Below the pieces are notes generated by a model, which was not told the origin of the DNA, did no database searches, and saw only the letters and a program-made list of their open reading frames with translations. The position numbers were made by a program, and so were the translations under genes. A stretch of DNA of 64,000 nt, taken from NCBI RefSeq assembly GCF_014905175.1, contig NC_057788.1, positions 11,291,446 through 11,355,445 of the forward strand. Direction: 5' to 3'. Position 1 is the first letter of the stretch. The number at the start of each line of letters is the position of its first letter. This DNA is from Aphidius gifuensis. Taxonomy: Eukaryota; Arthropoda; Insecta; Hymenoptera; Braconidae. Shown here one piece after another: positions 11,341 through 22,671 of the stretch.

Positions 11341-12480
11341 AATCATTGGGTAATGGGTATAATAATGAAATATTTTGAAAACAAATGATTCATCCATTAT
11401 CAATATCGACATGAAAAATAATTTTGAAATAGTCATAAGTATATTATATTTGTGGGTTTTTTTTATTTTTCTATTCGATGCGTTGACGTGTTCTTGTATA
11501 CTATGACGTATTTTGACTTATCAGTAGCCTCTGGCTTTCTATTTCGACTTTGAACTCAACACCTGATCGGTTATTTTTATTTTATTTTTTCGTTATCAGT
11601 ATAATATTAAAAATAGTTTTAAAAATAATATTAATCATCTTTCAAAAACAATATTTCAATCATCTATTAAAACTCAAATATTATTTGAAAAATAAATAAA
11701 TAAAATTGAATATTATTTAGAACTGATGCATGCTTTTTTAAATTATTGATATTTAAATTGATTTATTTTTGCATCTATGGTTTTTTTTTTTTTAATAACA
11801 CCCCATATATTTTTTTTTAGCTATTTAACATAATTATTTCAGAAACTATATCATTCTTAAATATTTAAATTAAATATCATATAATAAACAAGACCACGCA
11901 GGCAGGCGTTCAGTCTCGTAAGTACAAAAATGCAGAAATAAACGTTTATGTCGTATTTCATATCGCTTTAAATATCCAAACAATATATTTGAGAATTTAT
12001 TATACATGTATAAGACAAAGATAGAATAACTCGACAGTTTATATATATATATATGTTTATCAGCATTGGACAACAATTGTTTATATGACTATAACAAAGT
12101 TGAAAATTCAATATTCTTGAAAAAAGAAAAACGATGCAAATATTATCATTATTGGGTATAATGATGAAATGTTTCGAAAACGAATGATTCATCTATTATC
12201 GATATCGACACGAGAAATAATTTTGAAATGGTCATAAGTATTATTCGTTTATCATATTTGAGGATTTTTTTTTTTTTTTTTTTTCTATATGATCAGTTGA
12301 CGTGTTCTATGTTCTGACGTATTTTGACTTATCAGTAGTCCCTGGCTTTCTACTTCGACTTTGAACTAAACACCGAATTGGTTTTTTTTTTTTTATTTTG
12401 TTTTTTTGTTATCTGTATAATAATAAAAATAGCTTTAAAAATAAGTAAATTGTCTTTCAAAAACAATATTTCAATCATCT
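11341..12480. repeat. Direct repeat, two copies of about 320 bp
   Basis: 11341-11660 and 12155-12480 are similar throughout, sharing GACGTATTTTGACTTATCAG, CTTTCTA.TTCGACTTTGAAC and the flanking AT-rich sequence. The copies are about 815 bp apart. Neither contains a convincing exon. The second copy runs into the decayed coding fragment that follows. Confidence 0.6.
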
Positions 12481-12538
12481 ATATTAAAACTGGAATATTA
12501 TTTAAACAATAAATGAAATTTAATATTACTCAAAATTG

Positions 12539-12870
12539 ATGCTAGAAAATAAACTTGATGATTTAAAAAAAAAAAAAGAAATGGAAGAAACAGCATGCTG
12601 AATTAATGGAAAACAAATATTGCAAATATCAATACAAGAAATAAAAAATTAAAAGAATTATCACAGGTGCCTGATAAAAATGCACAGACAATAAGGGTAG
12701 AATTTAAAACATACTAACATAAAAAGCTCGACAATCGACATACATGTATTTGCTGCAGCAAATCGTGAAAAAGCAAAAATAATATTCAATGAACGACTTC
12801 GTAGTCTAAAAGAAAAAACAGCATCAATGCAATGAAAAAATGTACAGATCTTGAAACAAAATTAATATAA
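12539..12870 (+). pseudogene. Decayed coding fragment, lysine-rich and probably coiled-coil
   Basis: Three frames in turn give charged helical peptide: MLENKLDDL from the ATG at 12539, then KLKELSQVPDKNAQTIRVEF near 12645, then AANREKAKIIFNERLRSLKE near 12755, broken by stops and a run of 13 A. Composition and continuity suggest an old gene or processed copy that has lost its frame. I do not recognise the family. Confidence 0.4.
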
Positions 12871-13168
12871 CACGCTGTAAACACTTGAATTATGCTAAAT
12901 TGCTAAAGCAAAATTTATCTTTTTTTTTTTCATCTCACCAACGTTAAATCTTTGAAAGTTTTCATTTTGATTATACCCTGGCATCTGTTGGTATCGATTG
13001 AATATAATTGTTTACACTGTTTATCAATTTGGTGGTTTGCGGATTGATCAATCAACAAGTGATTATGTCAGCAATGTGCCTGCACACGGCAGATTGCTCG
13101 CTAATTGCTCCAACATCTTTGTCCGTATGTAGTCAATGTATAGTCATTCCCCAGGTAGGATCCCACAA

Positions 13169-14249
13169 CCCGTGTAGGAATCGCCAAGCATGGAAACATG
13201 GCCATACTCTGGCCGATAAACGGCAGCCCATGATTGGTAGCCAAGCAAGGGCCATTAATGGGATATACTTGGCAAACGATCGGTCCATTATTGTGTTGCC
13301 AAGATTGGCAGTCTTGTCTTGGCCAACGTCTGGCCATTAATTGGCTGGCCATTTAATGGTTACCATTCATCGGCCAATTCATGGCAAATGCATTGCTGGC
13401 CATTTAATGGTTACCATTCATCGGCCGATTCATGGTAAATGCATTGCTGGCCATTTAATGGCTGCCGTTCATTGGCCGATCGTTGGCAAATTCATGGCTG
13501 GCCATTTAATGGCTACCGTTCATCGGCCAATTCATGGCAAATTCATGACTGGCCATTAATGGCTGCCGTTCATTGGCCGATCCTTGGCAAATTCATGGCT
13601 GGCCATTAATGGCTACCAACCATCAGCTAATTTTTGACAAAAAAAAAAACAAGACAATAGAAAAAAAAAATTCAACAATGGAGCATTAAAATTAAATGAA
13701 TAAATAAATATATTTGTATTTGAATAATCATCTTCAAAAAAGTCTACCAAGTCTACGAGTGAACTTAATTACTACAAGAGAACAAAAAACTTCCGAAATA
13801 TATATATCGCGCTCGTGGCTCAGTTAGTTAAAGCATCGGTTTAGTGTAGGTTTAGGTTTTCGGTCGAGAGTTCGCGCCCGGCGAGAGGCAGGAAAAAAAA
13901 AACATTTATTATAAAAAAAAACAGAGTTGGACTCGATAATCTATATATGCAATTGAAAAAAAAAATATTTTTTTTATTTTTATTTATAAAAAAGTTGATT
14001 TCGCTAGTAATGGGCCAATCTTGGCAAATGTTAATGGGCCAATCTTGGCAAATTTTAATGGGTCAATCTTGGCAAATGTTAATGGGCCAATCTTGGCAAA
14101 TGTTAATGGGCCAATAATGGCAGCCAATATTAGAATGGTGTAACGCGCCAGGCCCGGCGTATGAGTGGCCCATTAATGGCAGCCCATTAATGGCAAAATT
14201 TCGCCATGCATCGGCCGTTGCATGGCCGTGTTGTAGTCTCCTACACGGG
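13169..14249. mobile_element. Inner CCCGTGTAGGA element with TGGCC minisatellite core
   Basis: CCCGTGTAGGA at 13169-13179 is inverted as TCCTACACGGG at 14239-14249, flanked on both sides by AA. The core has a left array of TGGCCATTAATGGC and CATCGGCCAATTCATGGCAA variants (13250-13620) and a right array of AATGGGCCAATCTTGGCAAA (14010-14220). About 370 bp of unrelated sequence with a tRNA-like segment lies between them. Confidence 0.72.
13808..13890 (+). other. tRNA-like segment inside the inner element
   Basis: GCTCGTGGCTCAGTTAGTTA resembles the 5' arm and A box of a tRNA, and GGTCGAGAGTTCGCGCCC resembles a T arm and B box. CTCG at the start can pair with CGAG at the end. The anticodon arm is not convincing, so this is probably a tRNA-derived SINE head or tRNA pseudogene. 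Confidence 0.45.
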
Positions 14250-15002
14250 AAGGGTGAACGGCCGTGCCAGGCTTGTTACAAGCTTGTGTTTCCTAGCCTT
14301 GGTGGACTAGAATGTGCCTAGCTTGGCACAGAGAATTTTTCCAGTCATTGCACAAGACTTGTTAATCTAGGCTTGTACCAAGCCTGTGACAATCGTTAAT
14401 TCCAAGCCTTACACAAGGTTAAAAATTCCAAGCTCGTATCAAGCCTGTATTTACAGTCATTGCACAAGACTTGCTAGTCCAGGCTTGTACCAAGCCTGTG
14501 TCAATCGGTAATTCCAAGCCTTAAACAAGGTTGAAATTTCCAAGATTGTGTCGAGCCTGTATTTACAGTCATTACACAAGACTTGTTAATCTAGGCTTGT
14601 ACCAAGCCTGTGTCGATTGTTATTTCCAAGCCTCACACAAGATTAAAAATTTCAAGGTTGTGTCAAGCCTGTTTTTCCAGTCACTAGACAAGCCTTGTTA
14701 ATCCAGGCTTGACACAAGACTGTCCTCATGATTTTTCCCGCCATCACACGAGCCTCGTAATACAGCCTTGTTTCAAGCTGGTGCCCATTGTTTCACCAAG
14801 CCCGACACGAGACTTGACTTATGCATATATTTGGCTCAAAAAAAAAAAATTATAGTAATTAGATATATAAATTTTATATAAATTTCAAATAAAAATTATC
14901 AGTCTTTGACTATTGTGTGAGGCATTTGCAAGGACTGTGTGTTCAGTTTCAATAGAATTTATTTATATAAAAAATTTTGACGATCACTTTCATCAATACC
15001 CT

Positions 15003-15072
15003 GATGGTCGACATGATAGTGCATTGGACTTCCACGTGAGGCCCTAGATCGATCCTAAGTGTCGCGTCCCTA
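15003..15072 (+). other. tRNA-like segment inside the outer element
   Basis: TGGTCGACATGATAGTGCAT followed by GACTTCCACGTGAGG and AGATCGATCCTAAG has the spacing of A-box, anticodon arm and B-box parts of a tRNA. Cloverleaf pairing is weak by eye. It occupies the centre of the outer element, as the other tRNA-like piece does in the inner one. Confidence 0.3.
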
Positions 15073-15446
15073 GTTTTTCGTTTAATTATATATTATCGTT
15101 TAATAGAATTTTCTGAAATAAAAAATAACAATGTCGGAATTATTAAATTAACAATAATAATAGATTAACTATAATAATTCATTTATATTTTTATATAAAT
15201 TGTTTTGGAAGCTTGAGTCAAGCTTCCGAGGCACAAGCTCCTAAGCACAAGGCTGGAATACGAGTCTTGACACGAGGCTGACACGAGCCTTGGCACAAGG
15301 CTTACCATCTGCTTTGTAAGATAGCAATATTTCCAATCACTTAACAACCTTGGCACAAGCTTGTAGCACAAGCTAGACACAAGCATGTGAGCCTTGTGCA
15401 CAAGCTTGTGCCAGGCCTGGCACAATCGTTTACTCCTACCTGGGTC

Positions 15447-16599
15447 GCAGACCGTGCGGTCATTCGAAGTCAAAACTGATACGCCTGTAATCCATTCAAC
15501 TTATTGAAAATTCCATCGTGCTCTTTATTTATAATTATATATATATATATAATTATAATTTTGTTTGTTACAATAATAGGTATATGTATATTTATATCTT
15601 TGTGCGAGTATATTATTCATATCCCCATTTGTTCTTCTAATTCTGTTGGTAAATGTGATGCAGGACTTTCTTTATTGACTAGGGGAGATGATAAAATAAT
15701 AATATTATTCATATTATTTTGAAGTGAATTTAATGAATCATGTCAGGTGCTGTATTTATTGATCATTGAAGTTGCAGGCGATAACATTCTTTATCCATTT
15801 CTGTTGAAATAAAAATATATAGATATAAATATATCAATTATAATTTTTAATGTAACATAATATATAAAATTGAAAATAAATTATTTACCAACAATTTTAT
15901 TTTAAAGACCAACTGATTTAAAATTTTTATCACAAAATATACCACCCCATTCATCGTATCACTTGATGATTAATGAAATAATAATTAAGTATTTAAAATT
16001 CATTAATTTTATTTGTTCAATATAATTCCTCAAAATATCGAAGAATTATTTTTATAAAAAGAATAAAAAAATACTTCTAATCAAAAAAAAATCTCCAAAG
16101 CTAAATGTAAATTTCCTTACTTGCTATTTAAATTTGGATGCTGCCATACATCCTGCTCCATGTCACGTGATCAAGCACGCTCAGTGGTCGCATCCCACTA
16201 GAAATGTTTTCGACCTATCCAGTTCAATTATAAAAATAGTAAAAAGGGATGATCTTTATGTAATTTCACACAGTATAAAACAAAAAAAAAAAATATTAAT
16301 TTATAGTCGACTGATTTAATAAATTACATAAAAAAACAGATAGATAATCATATAAATATTTAGGTGTTTTACAATAATTTTCATGGATAATAAATACTGA
16401 TCACTAAATACTGTTAATTTTTTCAGACTATTCATTCACGTCAAATGGTGTCAGAACTAAAATTATTGAATATTGTCCCGGCTTGTTTTTATTGTCAATA
16501 ATATTGCCTTAGATTTTGAGCTGCAATGTTCGATGGTACTAATGTAGTAGAAGTCTCAGTCCATCACATTGTATAACAAAACTTATGAATAAACAAACC
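15447..16599. other. Intergenic region 5' of the receptor array
   Basis: No gene seen. The stretch around 16134-16320, with TCACGTGATCAAGCACGC and AGTCGACTGATTTAAT, is similar to 30828-30990 upstream of the third receptor. It is therefore part of the duplicated receptor unit rather than a gene. Confidence 0.5.
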
Positions 16600-16961
16600 A
16601 TTTATTTATTTACATCGCTTCCGAGTATAAGTTTTCAAACTTTACTGTATTTTTTATTTATTTTTTTTCATGTGGCATTTTTGCCATTTGTTCTTTTCAC
16701 ATATGAAATAGTAAAAAGAAAAAAAAAAAAAAAATCGAAAAACACCGAAGCAACTTAATTAAAATTTAATAATGTTTTTTTATTCTGTTCGTGGAACGTA
16801 TAATTTTCTGAAAATCGAATGCTTACTCGTATGCACTTATGAATTTTTAAACTTCGAAAGTTTTTTTTCCTCGAAAAAAAAAAAAAAAAAAATGTAATTT
16901 TTTATTTGCATTGGTTTCATAACTTGCAATACAAACGCCTAACGTGTACTTTATAAATAAA
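16600..16961 (+). promoter_or_regulatory. Conserved 5' flank of odorant receptor 1
   Basis: About 340 bases before the ATG are almost the same as 26340-26698 before receptor 2 and clearly similar to 31540-31912 before receptor 3. Shared words include AGTTTTCAAACTTTACTGTA, CATGTGGCATTTTTGCCATT and CGAAGCAACTTAATT. The region should hold the promoter and 5' UTR. I cannot point to a TATA box or start site. Confidence 0.5.
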
Positions 16962-19900
16962 ATGGATATTGAGATAGACGAAAAAAAAACTTGGAGTAAA
17001 GACACAAAGTATGCGTTGGGTCTATTCAAGTATTTAACAAAATGTCTTGGTAGTTGGCCACTAGACTGTTATAAATCCACTTCATTGTTCATTTTTTGTT
17101 CAGTTATGTTTATAGACGTACGTATATTTTGAAAATTGTATAAGCATACTCACAACTCTGGGGAAAAAAAGTTTCCATGTTTGATAAAAAAATTTCTTTA
17201 TTCAAGAATAAGTTTTAAAGTTTTATACACTGAGAGAAAAAAAGAGTTATTTTCTCCTGTAAATTTATTTATTTTCACGTGAAAATAACTCTTTTTTTCT
17301 CTCAGTGTAGTTATAAATTTTTGTATATATATTTTTATAAAAATTTCAATTTAAGCTTATATTAATATATTTTTAATATTGTAAAATACAGAGTGTCCCG
17401 TTTTTATTTATCAATGGATTTATTTTGAAAAATATAGCTCAAATTGAAAAATGTTTCAAGTAAAAGTTGTAGGGTTTGGAAGGGGACATAGAAAAAAAAA
17501 AAAAAAAATTCAAAAAATCCAAAATGGCGAAGTTTCCGGTATAAAAATAGTTTTTTTAAATGGATACTGTATTTTTTTTTCACACCAAAATGTTTATTAC
17601 ATCAAAACTAATACTTTTTATTTGAAAAATTTTTCGATAAAATCACTTTTTTTCCGGCCCAATTTTATCTGTTGATGGATTTTCTTAAAAAAAAAATGGC
17701 TTTGATTTAAATATAATATTTGGAAAAGTTGTAGCGTTTAGAAAGACAAATACGAAGAAAAAAAAAATATGGTAAAAAATTCAAAATGGCGGAGTAAGAA
17801 GCATGAATACAAAAAATGGACTTAGCCAAAAAATTTTATTTAGAAAAAGTGTTAGACTTGAGGCGAACAATTTTTTGGTAAAAAAAAATTATACCTAACT
17901 TCAAAAAAAAAGATGTTCATACTTTAAGCTCCGCCATTTTGAACTTTTTTGAAATTTTTTTTTTTTTTCCGTGTTTGTCTTCTTGAGCGCTACATTTTTT
18001 CTGAATCTTATTTTTTGATTAGAGCCATATTTTTTCAGGAAAATCCATAAACAGATAAAATTGGGCCGAAAAAAAAAGTGATTTTATGAAAAATTTTTCA
18101 AGTAAAAAGTGTTAATTTTGATGTAAAAAACGTAACGGTGCAAAAAAAACTTGTAGTATCCATTCAAAAAAAATATGTTTATACCGAAAACTCCGCTATT
18201 TTGGATTTTTCGAATTTTTTTTTTTTTTTTTTTTCTATGTCCCCCTCCAAACCCTACAACTTTTACTTGAAACATTTTTCAATTTAAGCTATATTTTTCA
18301 AAATAAATGCATTGATAAATTAAAATGGGACACTCTGTATATATATATGGGGCATTCCACGTGAATTCAGACGGTCGTGACCCTGACCCCTCCCGATTTT
18401 GTTCATATTTTTTTTTCAGCTTGTTTTTAGCTCGAAAATGACGCTTATTTTTTTCAGATTTTTTGGACATTTTTTCGACCCTTAAAAAAATAAAAAACAA
18501 CAAAAATCGAAAAAAAATCGATTCCGACATTTTTTAAAATTCTGATTTTTTTTCCCTGAATTCTTAAGCTCATAAAATGAGGCTAGCCAAAATTTCAGAG
18601 TGGGATCTCAATTGGAACGAAAGACTCAACAAAAAACGTTTACTTCTGATGACTTTTGCCATTTTCATACTTATATTTTTTTTTCAAAAAGGTAAAATAA
18701 TAAAAAAATAATACTTAGAATACACTCACGCCCTCTTGTAACTGAAGTGACAACACAAGAATTATTCATATTGATGTACGTAATGTATTACTTTGATTTA
18801 TTTGTAAAAACTGAAAAAAAAAAATTAACTTTCAAAAAAAAATTCCATAAAGTTCCAATTGAAATCCCACTCTGAAATTTTGGCTAGCCTCATTTTATGA
18901 GCTCAAGAATTCAGGGAAAAAAATCAGAATTTTAGAAAATGTCGGAATCGATTTTTTTTCGATTTTTGTTGTTTTTTATTTTTTTAAGGGTCGAAAAAAT
19001 GTTCAAAAAATCTGAAAAAAAATGAGCGTCATTTTCGAGCTGAAAAAAAGCTGAAAAAAAAATATGAACGAAATTGGGAGGGGTCAGGGTCACGACCGTC
19101 TGAATTCACGTGGAATGCCCCATATATATATATGGGGCATTCTGAGTCACTTCAGCTGGTCATCTGCCTGACCCTCACGGATTAAGTTGAAAATTTTTTT
19201 ACATGTTGTTTTTGGCTTTTTATGCAGCCTGACTTTTTTTTAAAATTTTCCGACGTGTTTCAGCCAGTAAAGTAGAGTGTTTTAATGTTAATTCTCTTCT
19301 TTCATAAAAAAAAGCCCCAATTTAAATACATGAAATTTTTTTCATAAATTAAGGTACTCAATCCACGTATATTCGATTAAAAATTCGAGTGGGCTGAGAC
19401 GTTTTTATGCTTTTTTTTCAAATACTTTGAAAAAAAAAAAAAAAAAATTTTAATTCTTAAATAAAAAAAAATAAAACAAAATTAAAACATATTTCGGTAA
19501 AATTTCATTTTCGGCGTACTTTAGAACTAAGAAGTGAAAAATTTCAATTTTTAACGAAATGTTCCCTGATCTGGTTCTGATCAGAACCTTAACTAAATTT
19601 CCACTCGGGTTCTCACTTTTTAGTTTTGAAATATGCCGAAAATGAAATTTTACCAAGATAAGTTTTAATTTTGTTTTATTTTTTTGTATTTAAAAATTAA
19701 AATTTTTTTTTTTTTTCAAAATATTTTGAAAAAAAAAAATTGAAAAAAAAAAAAAAGCATAAAAACGTCTCGGCCTACTCTAATTTTTAATCAAATATAC
19801 GTGGATTATTGAATACCTTAATTTATGAAAAAAATTTCATGTATTTAAATTGGGGCTTTTTTAATGAAAGTAGAGAATTAAAATTAAAACACTCTACTTT

Positions 19901-21300
19901 CTAAAGTAGAAGCTAAAACACGTCACAAAATTTTCAAAAAAATTCAGGCTGCATAATAAGCCAAAACCAACATAAAAATTTTCAACTCAATCTGTGAGGG
20001 TCAGGCAGATGACCAGCTGAAGTAACTCAGAATGCCCTATATATATATTTTTTTTTTCCTTCGTGTATATACTATAGTTTTATTGATAAATTAGTAAAAA
20101 AAATTTCAATAATTATTATTAGGTTACTATGATGATTACGCTGATTATTGAGGTATGTTTCATATACAAAAATGAAAATAATAACGAAAAAGCCCATACA
20201 ATCTCTTTCATAACAGCTATAACATTATCAATAACTAAAACACTATTTATTCGTTTGAAAAGTAAAAATATGTTCAAAATCGTAAATAACGCTATAAATG
20301 ATTGGCAGTCAGTATTAAATCATGAGAGCAAAAATATAATGAAGAAATTTGCTAAAAAAGCAAGAAAAGTTTTTTTTTATCAAATGGGATTTTCTTTTAT
20401 AATAATAAACATGATGATACTAGATTCACTCCCAGTATCACATGATAATTTAAATTTAACAGCTGACTCTCAATTACTCAATTCATTTCCAATGAAAACA
20501 ACATACTATTTTGGCTATATTGAATTATCCTGGTACAAGTATACCGCACTTTTCTTTCTTCAAATTATCCAGATTTCATTTTGTGTTATTGGTAATGTTG
20601 GTAACGATTGTTATTTTTTTGGCATGGCAATGCATCTGTGTGGTCAACTTGTAACATTACAGTTGCAAACTAAAGATTTTGGAATTGAGATGAATAAGAA
20701 TGATAATGGTACAAATCATATTAGAAATTTTGTTAAAAAACATAAACAAATCATGAATATTTTGGATTGTTTGAAAGATTCATTTAACTTCATCTTAATT
20801 GTACAACTAGCGAATAATGCATTTTCAATATTATTGATGGGTATGTTATTTTTATACATATATATAATTGATATACTTATATTCTATGTATATTTTCATA
20901 AAATTTATAGATTGTAATACTATACAGAATAATATAATCATTTAACATTTTGATTAAAGGTATTCAAATGATATTAAACATACAATCAGGTGATAATGTC
21001 ATGGCAATTAATGCAATTGTGATAATTTTGGTAGTAATTATGCAGCTTTTTTTATACTGTCATGCGGGTGAAGAACTTAAACATCATTCGGAAAGCTTAA
21101 CATTTGCTTTATTCGAATGTTCTTGGTATAATATGCCGATTTATAATGTTAAAAGTATTCTATTTATTATGATGAGAACATCCAAAACATTCAATTTGAC
21201 AGCTGGAAGTATCTATCATATTAATATGGATACATTTACAAAAATTCTCAAAGCAATGGGTTCATATTTCTCGGTTTTACAAGCATTGTTTATTAAGTAA
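16962..21300 (+). CDS. Odorant receptor (7tm_6), array member 1
   Basis: Three exons, 16962-17117, 20123-20840 and 20960-21300, join in frame (GAC|GTACGT, TTAG|GTT, GATGG|GTATGT, AAAG|GT) to give 404 residues, the usual insect receptor length. Exon 1 encodes MDIEIDEKKTWSKDTKYALG and the first hydrophobic segment; exon 2 most of the membrane domain, including SWYKYTALFFLQIIQISF; exon 3 the conserved C-terminal part ending TKILKAMGSYFSVLQALF. Such receptors form ligand-gated cation channels with the co-receptor Orco in antennal neurons; the ligand cannot be inferred. The ATG is chosen because the other two paralogues start at the same place. Intron 1 is 3.0 kb against 0.3-0.4 kb in the paralogues because four foldback elements have entered it. 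Confidence 0.88.
17228..17307. mobile_element. 80-bp hairpin MITE in receptor 1 intron
   Basis: CACTGAGAGAAAAAAAGAG at the left is perfectly inverted at the right, with TA on both sides. Size, ends and TA duplication are those of a mariner-type MITE. Degraded ends of the same kind (ACTGAGAAAAAAA and TTTTTCTCTGTGT) occur in intron 1 of receptors 2 and 3. Confidence 0.75.
17389..18337. mobile_element. Foldback element, CAGAGTGTCCC termini, TA target
   Basis: The 0.95 kb is a long hairpin. CAGAGTGTCCCGTTTTTAT at the left is answered by ATTAAAATGGGACACTCTG at the right, and GTTTCAAGTAAAAGTTGTAG at 17452 by its complement at 18252. TA flanks both ends. Short lysine- and phenylalanine-rich frames in both arms mirror each other and are not genes. 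Confidence 0.8.
18349..19121. mobile_element. Foldback element, GGGGCATTCC termini, second in the row
   Basis: Arms of about 330 bp (GGGGCATTCCACGTGAATTC and its complement) are nearly identical, with a unique centre near 18680-18800. It lies between ATATAT runs, directly next to the preceding and following elements. Confidence 0.82.
19134..20038. mobile_element. Foldback element, GGGGCATTCTGAG termini, third in the row
   Basis: GGGGCATTCTGAGTCACTTC at the left is answered by AAGTAACTCAGAATGCCC at the right, with long arms (CAGCTGGTCATCTGCCTGAC) and an inner palindrome around 19500-19660. It shares the first nine terminal bases with its neighbour but not the rest. Confidence 0.82.
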
Positions 21301-21601
21301 GTTACGAATACATAACATCATGAAGAACAAATGATATAATTACGAATAATTCGAGTAGTTCAGAAAATTCGAATAATTCAGTATCCGAAAACGAGAACGA
21401 TTCGAGTTTTTGACTATTCACACACTTCTTGATTTTTGTGCAAAATTCGCAATATTTGTGGTTTTTTTGTTTTTTTTATGTTTTAGTTTTCAGTGTAAGT
21501 AAGCAAACTTTTTCAATAATGATTAAATCTAAATCAAAATAGGCCTCAAAATTACGTGTAAATTATGTGTGATTTATGTGCGTATATATATATATGTAGA
21601 T

Positions 21602-21722
21602 GGGGCATTCCAGGTCAGATCACCGAGTCATCGGCTTGACCCCTACCGATTCAGTTGAATATTTTTTTCGAGGTGTATTTTGGTCCAAAAAACGAGCTTA
21701 TTTTTTTTAAATTTTGTATCAC
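21602..21722. mobile_element. Truncated GGGGCATTCC element
   Basis: GGGGCATTCCAGGTCAGATC after an ATATAT run is the left end of the same foldback family. The copy is cut where the retrotransposon tail begins, and no right end is found. Confidence 0.55.
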
Positions 21723-21908
21723 CATTTTTATTTATTTATTTATTTAATTAATTAAAATGCCCTTAACAATTCATTTTTTGGGCTACATGTGATGACAATA
21801 TGATAATGAAATTATCATACAATACTTCACATGTAAATTGATACACAATTACATAATAATTTTGATAAATACATGTAATTTCTTATACGTTAAGATTAAC
21901 AAAGTTAA

Positions 21909-22386
21909 GGTACAACCAGGGCAAAATGAGAGACATCTGGCGGATGTTTGCTAAAAACATTATATATTCATGAGTGCGAAAAGGACGAAAGATTAGAAAG
22001 AGAATACTGTTTCTCACTTCCACTCAAGTATTTAGACAAAGACAAAAATTTATTATCCTCTATTAATTAAAATTGAATATTAAAACCTATATTAAATTTG
22101 GGTGATGATTTTTCGTCTTTTTTTCGAGTTTTATCCTTTAGTTTTTGGTAAATATGGCCTTATTTTTTCAAGTATTTCGATGGGGTATTATGAAAAGCTG
22201 AACATCATTTTCCATAAGAGCCTATGTTTAACCTCAAAAAAAAGGACCACCTTTAACAGTTAATTAGTCAAAAAAACATCTTATAACAAAAAAACTGATT
22301 AAAGAAAAAGGTGTATCGTTATTTCAATTATCTACTCTATAAAATTCGTGAAATCGTCATTATTTTTAATTTTCCCTGGTTGTACC
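21909..22386. mobile_element. MITE with TTAA target duplication
   Basis: GGTACAACCAGGG at 21909-21921 is inverted as CCCTGGTTGTACC at 22374-22386, and both ends are flanked by TTAA (21905-21908 and 22387-22390). A TTAA duplication is the mark of piggyBac or Kolobok transposases. No coding sequence inside. It lies in the 3' UTR of the retrotransposon. Confidence 0.82.
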
Positions 22387-22671
22387 TTAACATAAAAATA
22401 TTTCTTTTTTTTTTTTTTTCAAATTAATTTAACAAACAAGTGTATTAATAATGATTAGATACTATTTCTTTCTTGGTTAAGTAAATGGTCTAGATAGCTA
22501 TTTTTGAAAACATCTAATGAGTCTAACGACGTTAAATTTGATGGAAGATGATTCCAAAGCCTTGCACCTGAAACATATAGGCTGTTTTCCAAATTGTGAG
22601 AGCATGAAACTGGGTAATCCAGTTCATTAGTATAAACTCTTTTTCTCAATGAGCTTAAAGAACCTTGCCTG

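Larger units (their letters stand above)
13150..15444. mobile_element. Outer CCCAGGTAGGA element with minisatellite core
   Basis: The left end CCCAGGTAGGA (13150-13160) matches the right end TCCTACCTGGG (15434-15444) in reverse. Both sides are flanked by TC, a possible 2-bp target duplication. Its own core, 14252-15430, consists of many variants of AGGCTTGTACCAAGCCTGTG in both orientations around a unique centre near 14830-15180. A second element of the same kind sits just inside the left end. Open frames across the block are artefacts of the repeats. Confidence 0.7.

Noticed and set aside
13008..13559. Open frames of 70-110 codons on both strands
   Set aside because: They follow the TGGCC minisatellite of the inner element; the peptides are repeats of the DNA unit, and both strands are equally open.
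15183..15473. 96-codon minus-strand frame rich in LVPRL-like repeats
   Set aside because: It lies in the AGGCTTGT array of the outer element and has no protein-like conservation.
17451..18275. Two mirrored frames starting MFQVKVVGFG
   Set aside because: They are the two arms of the foldback element at 17389-18337; no other support.
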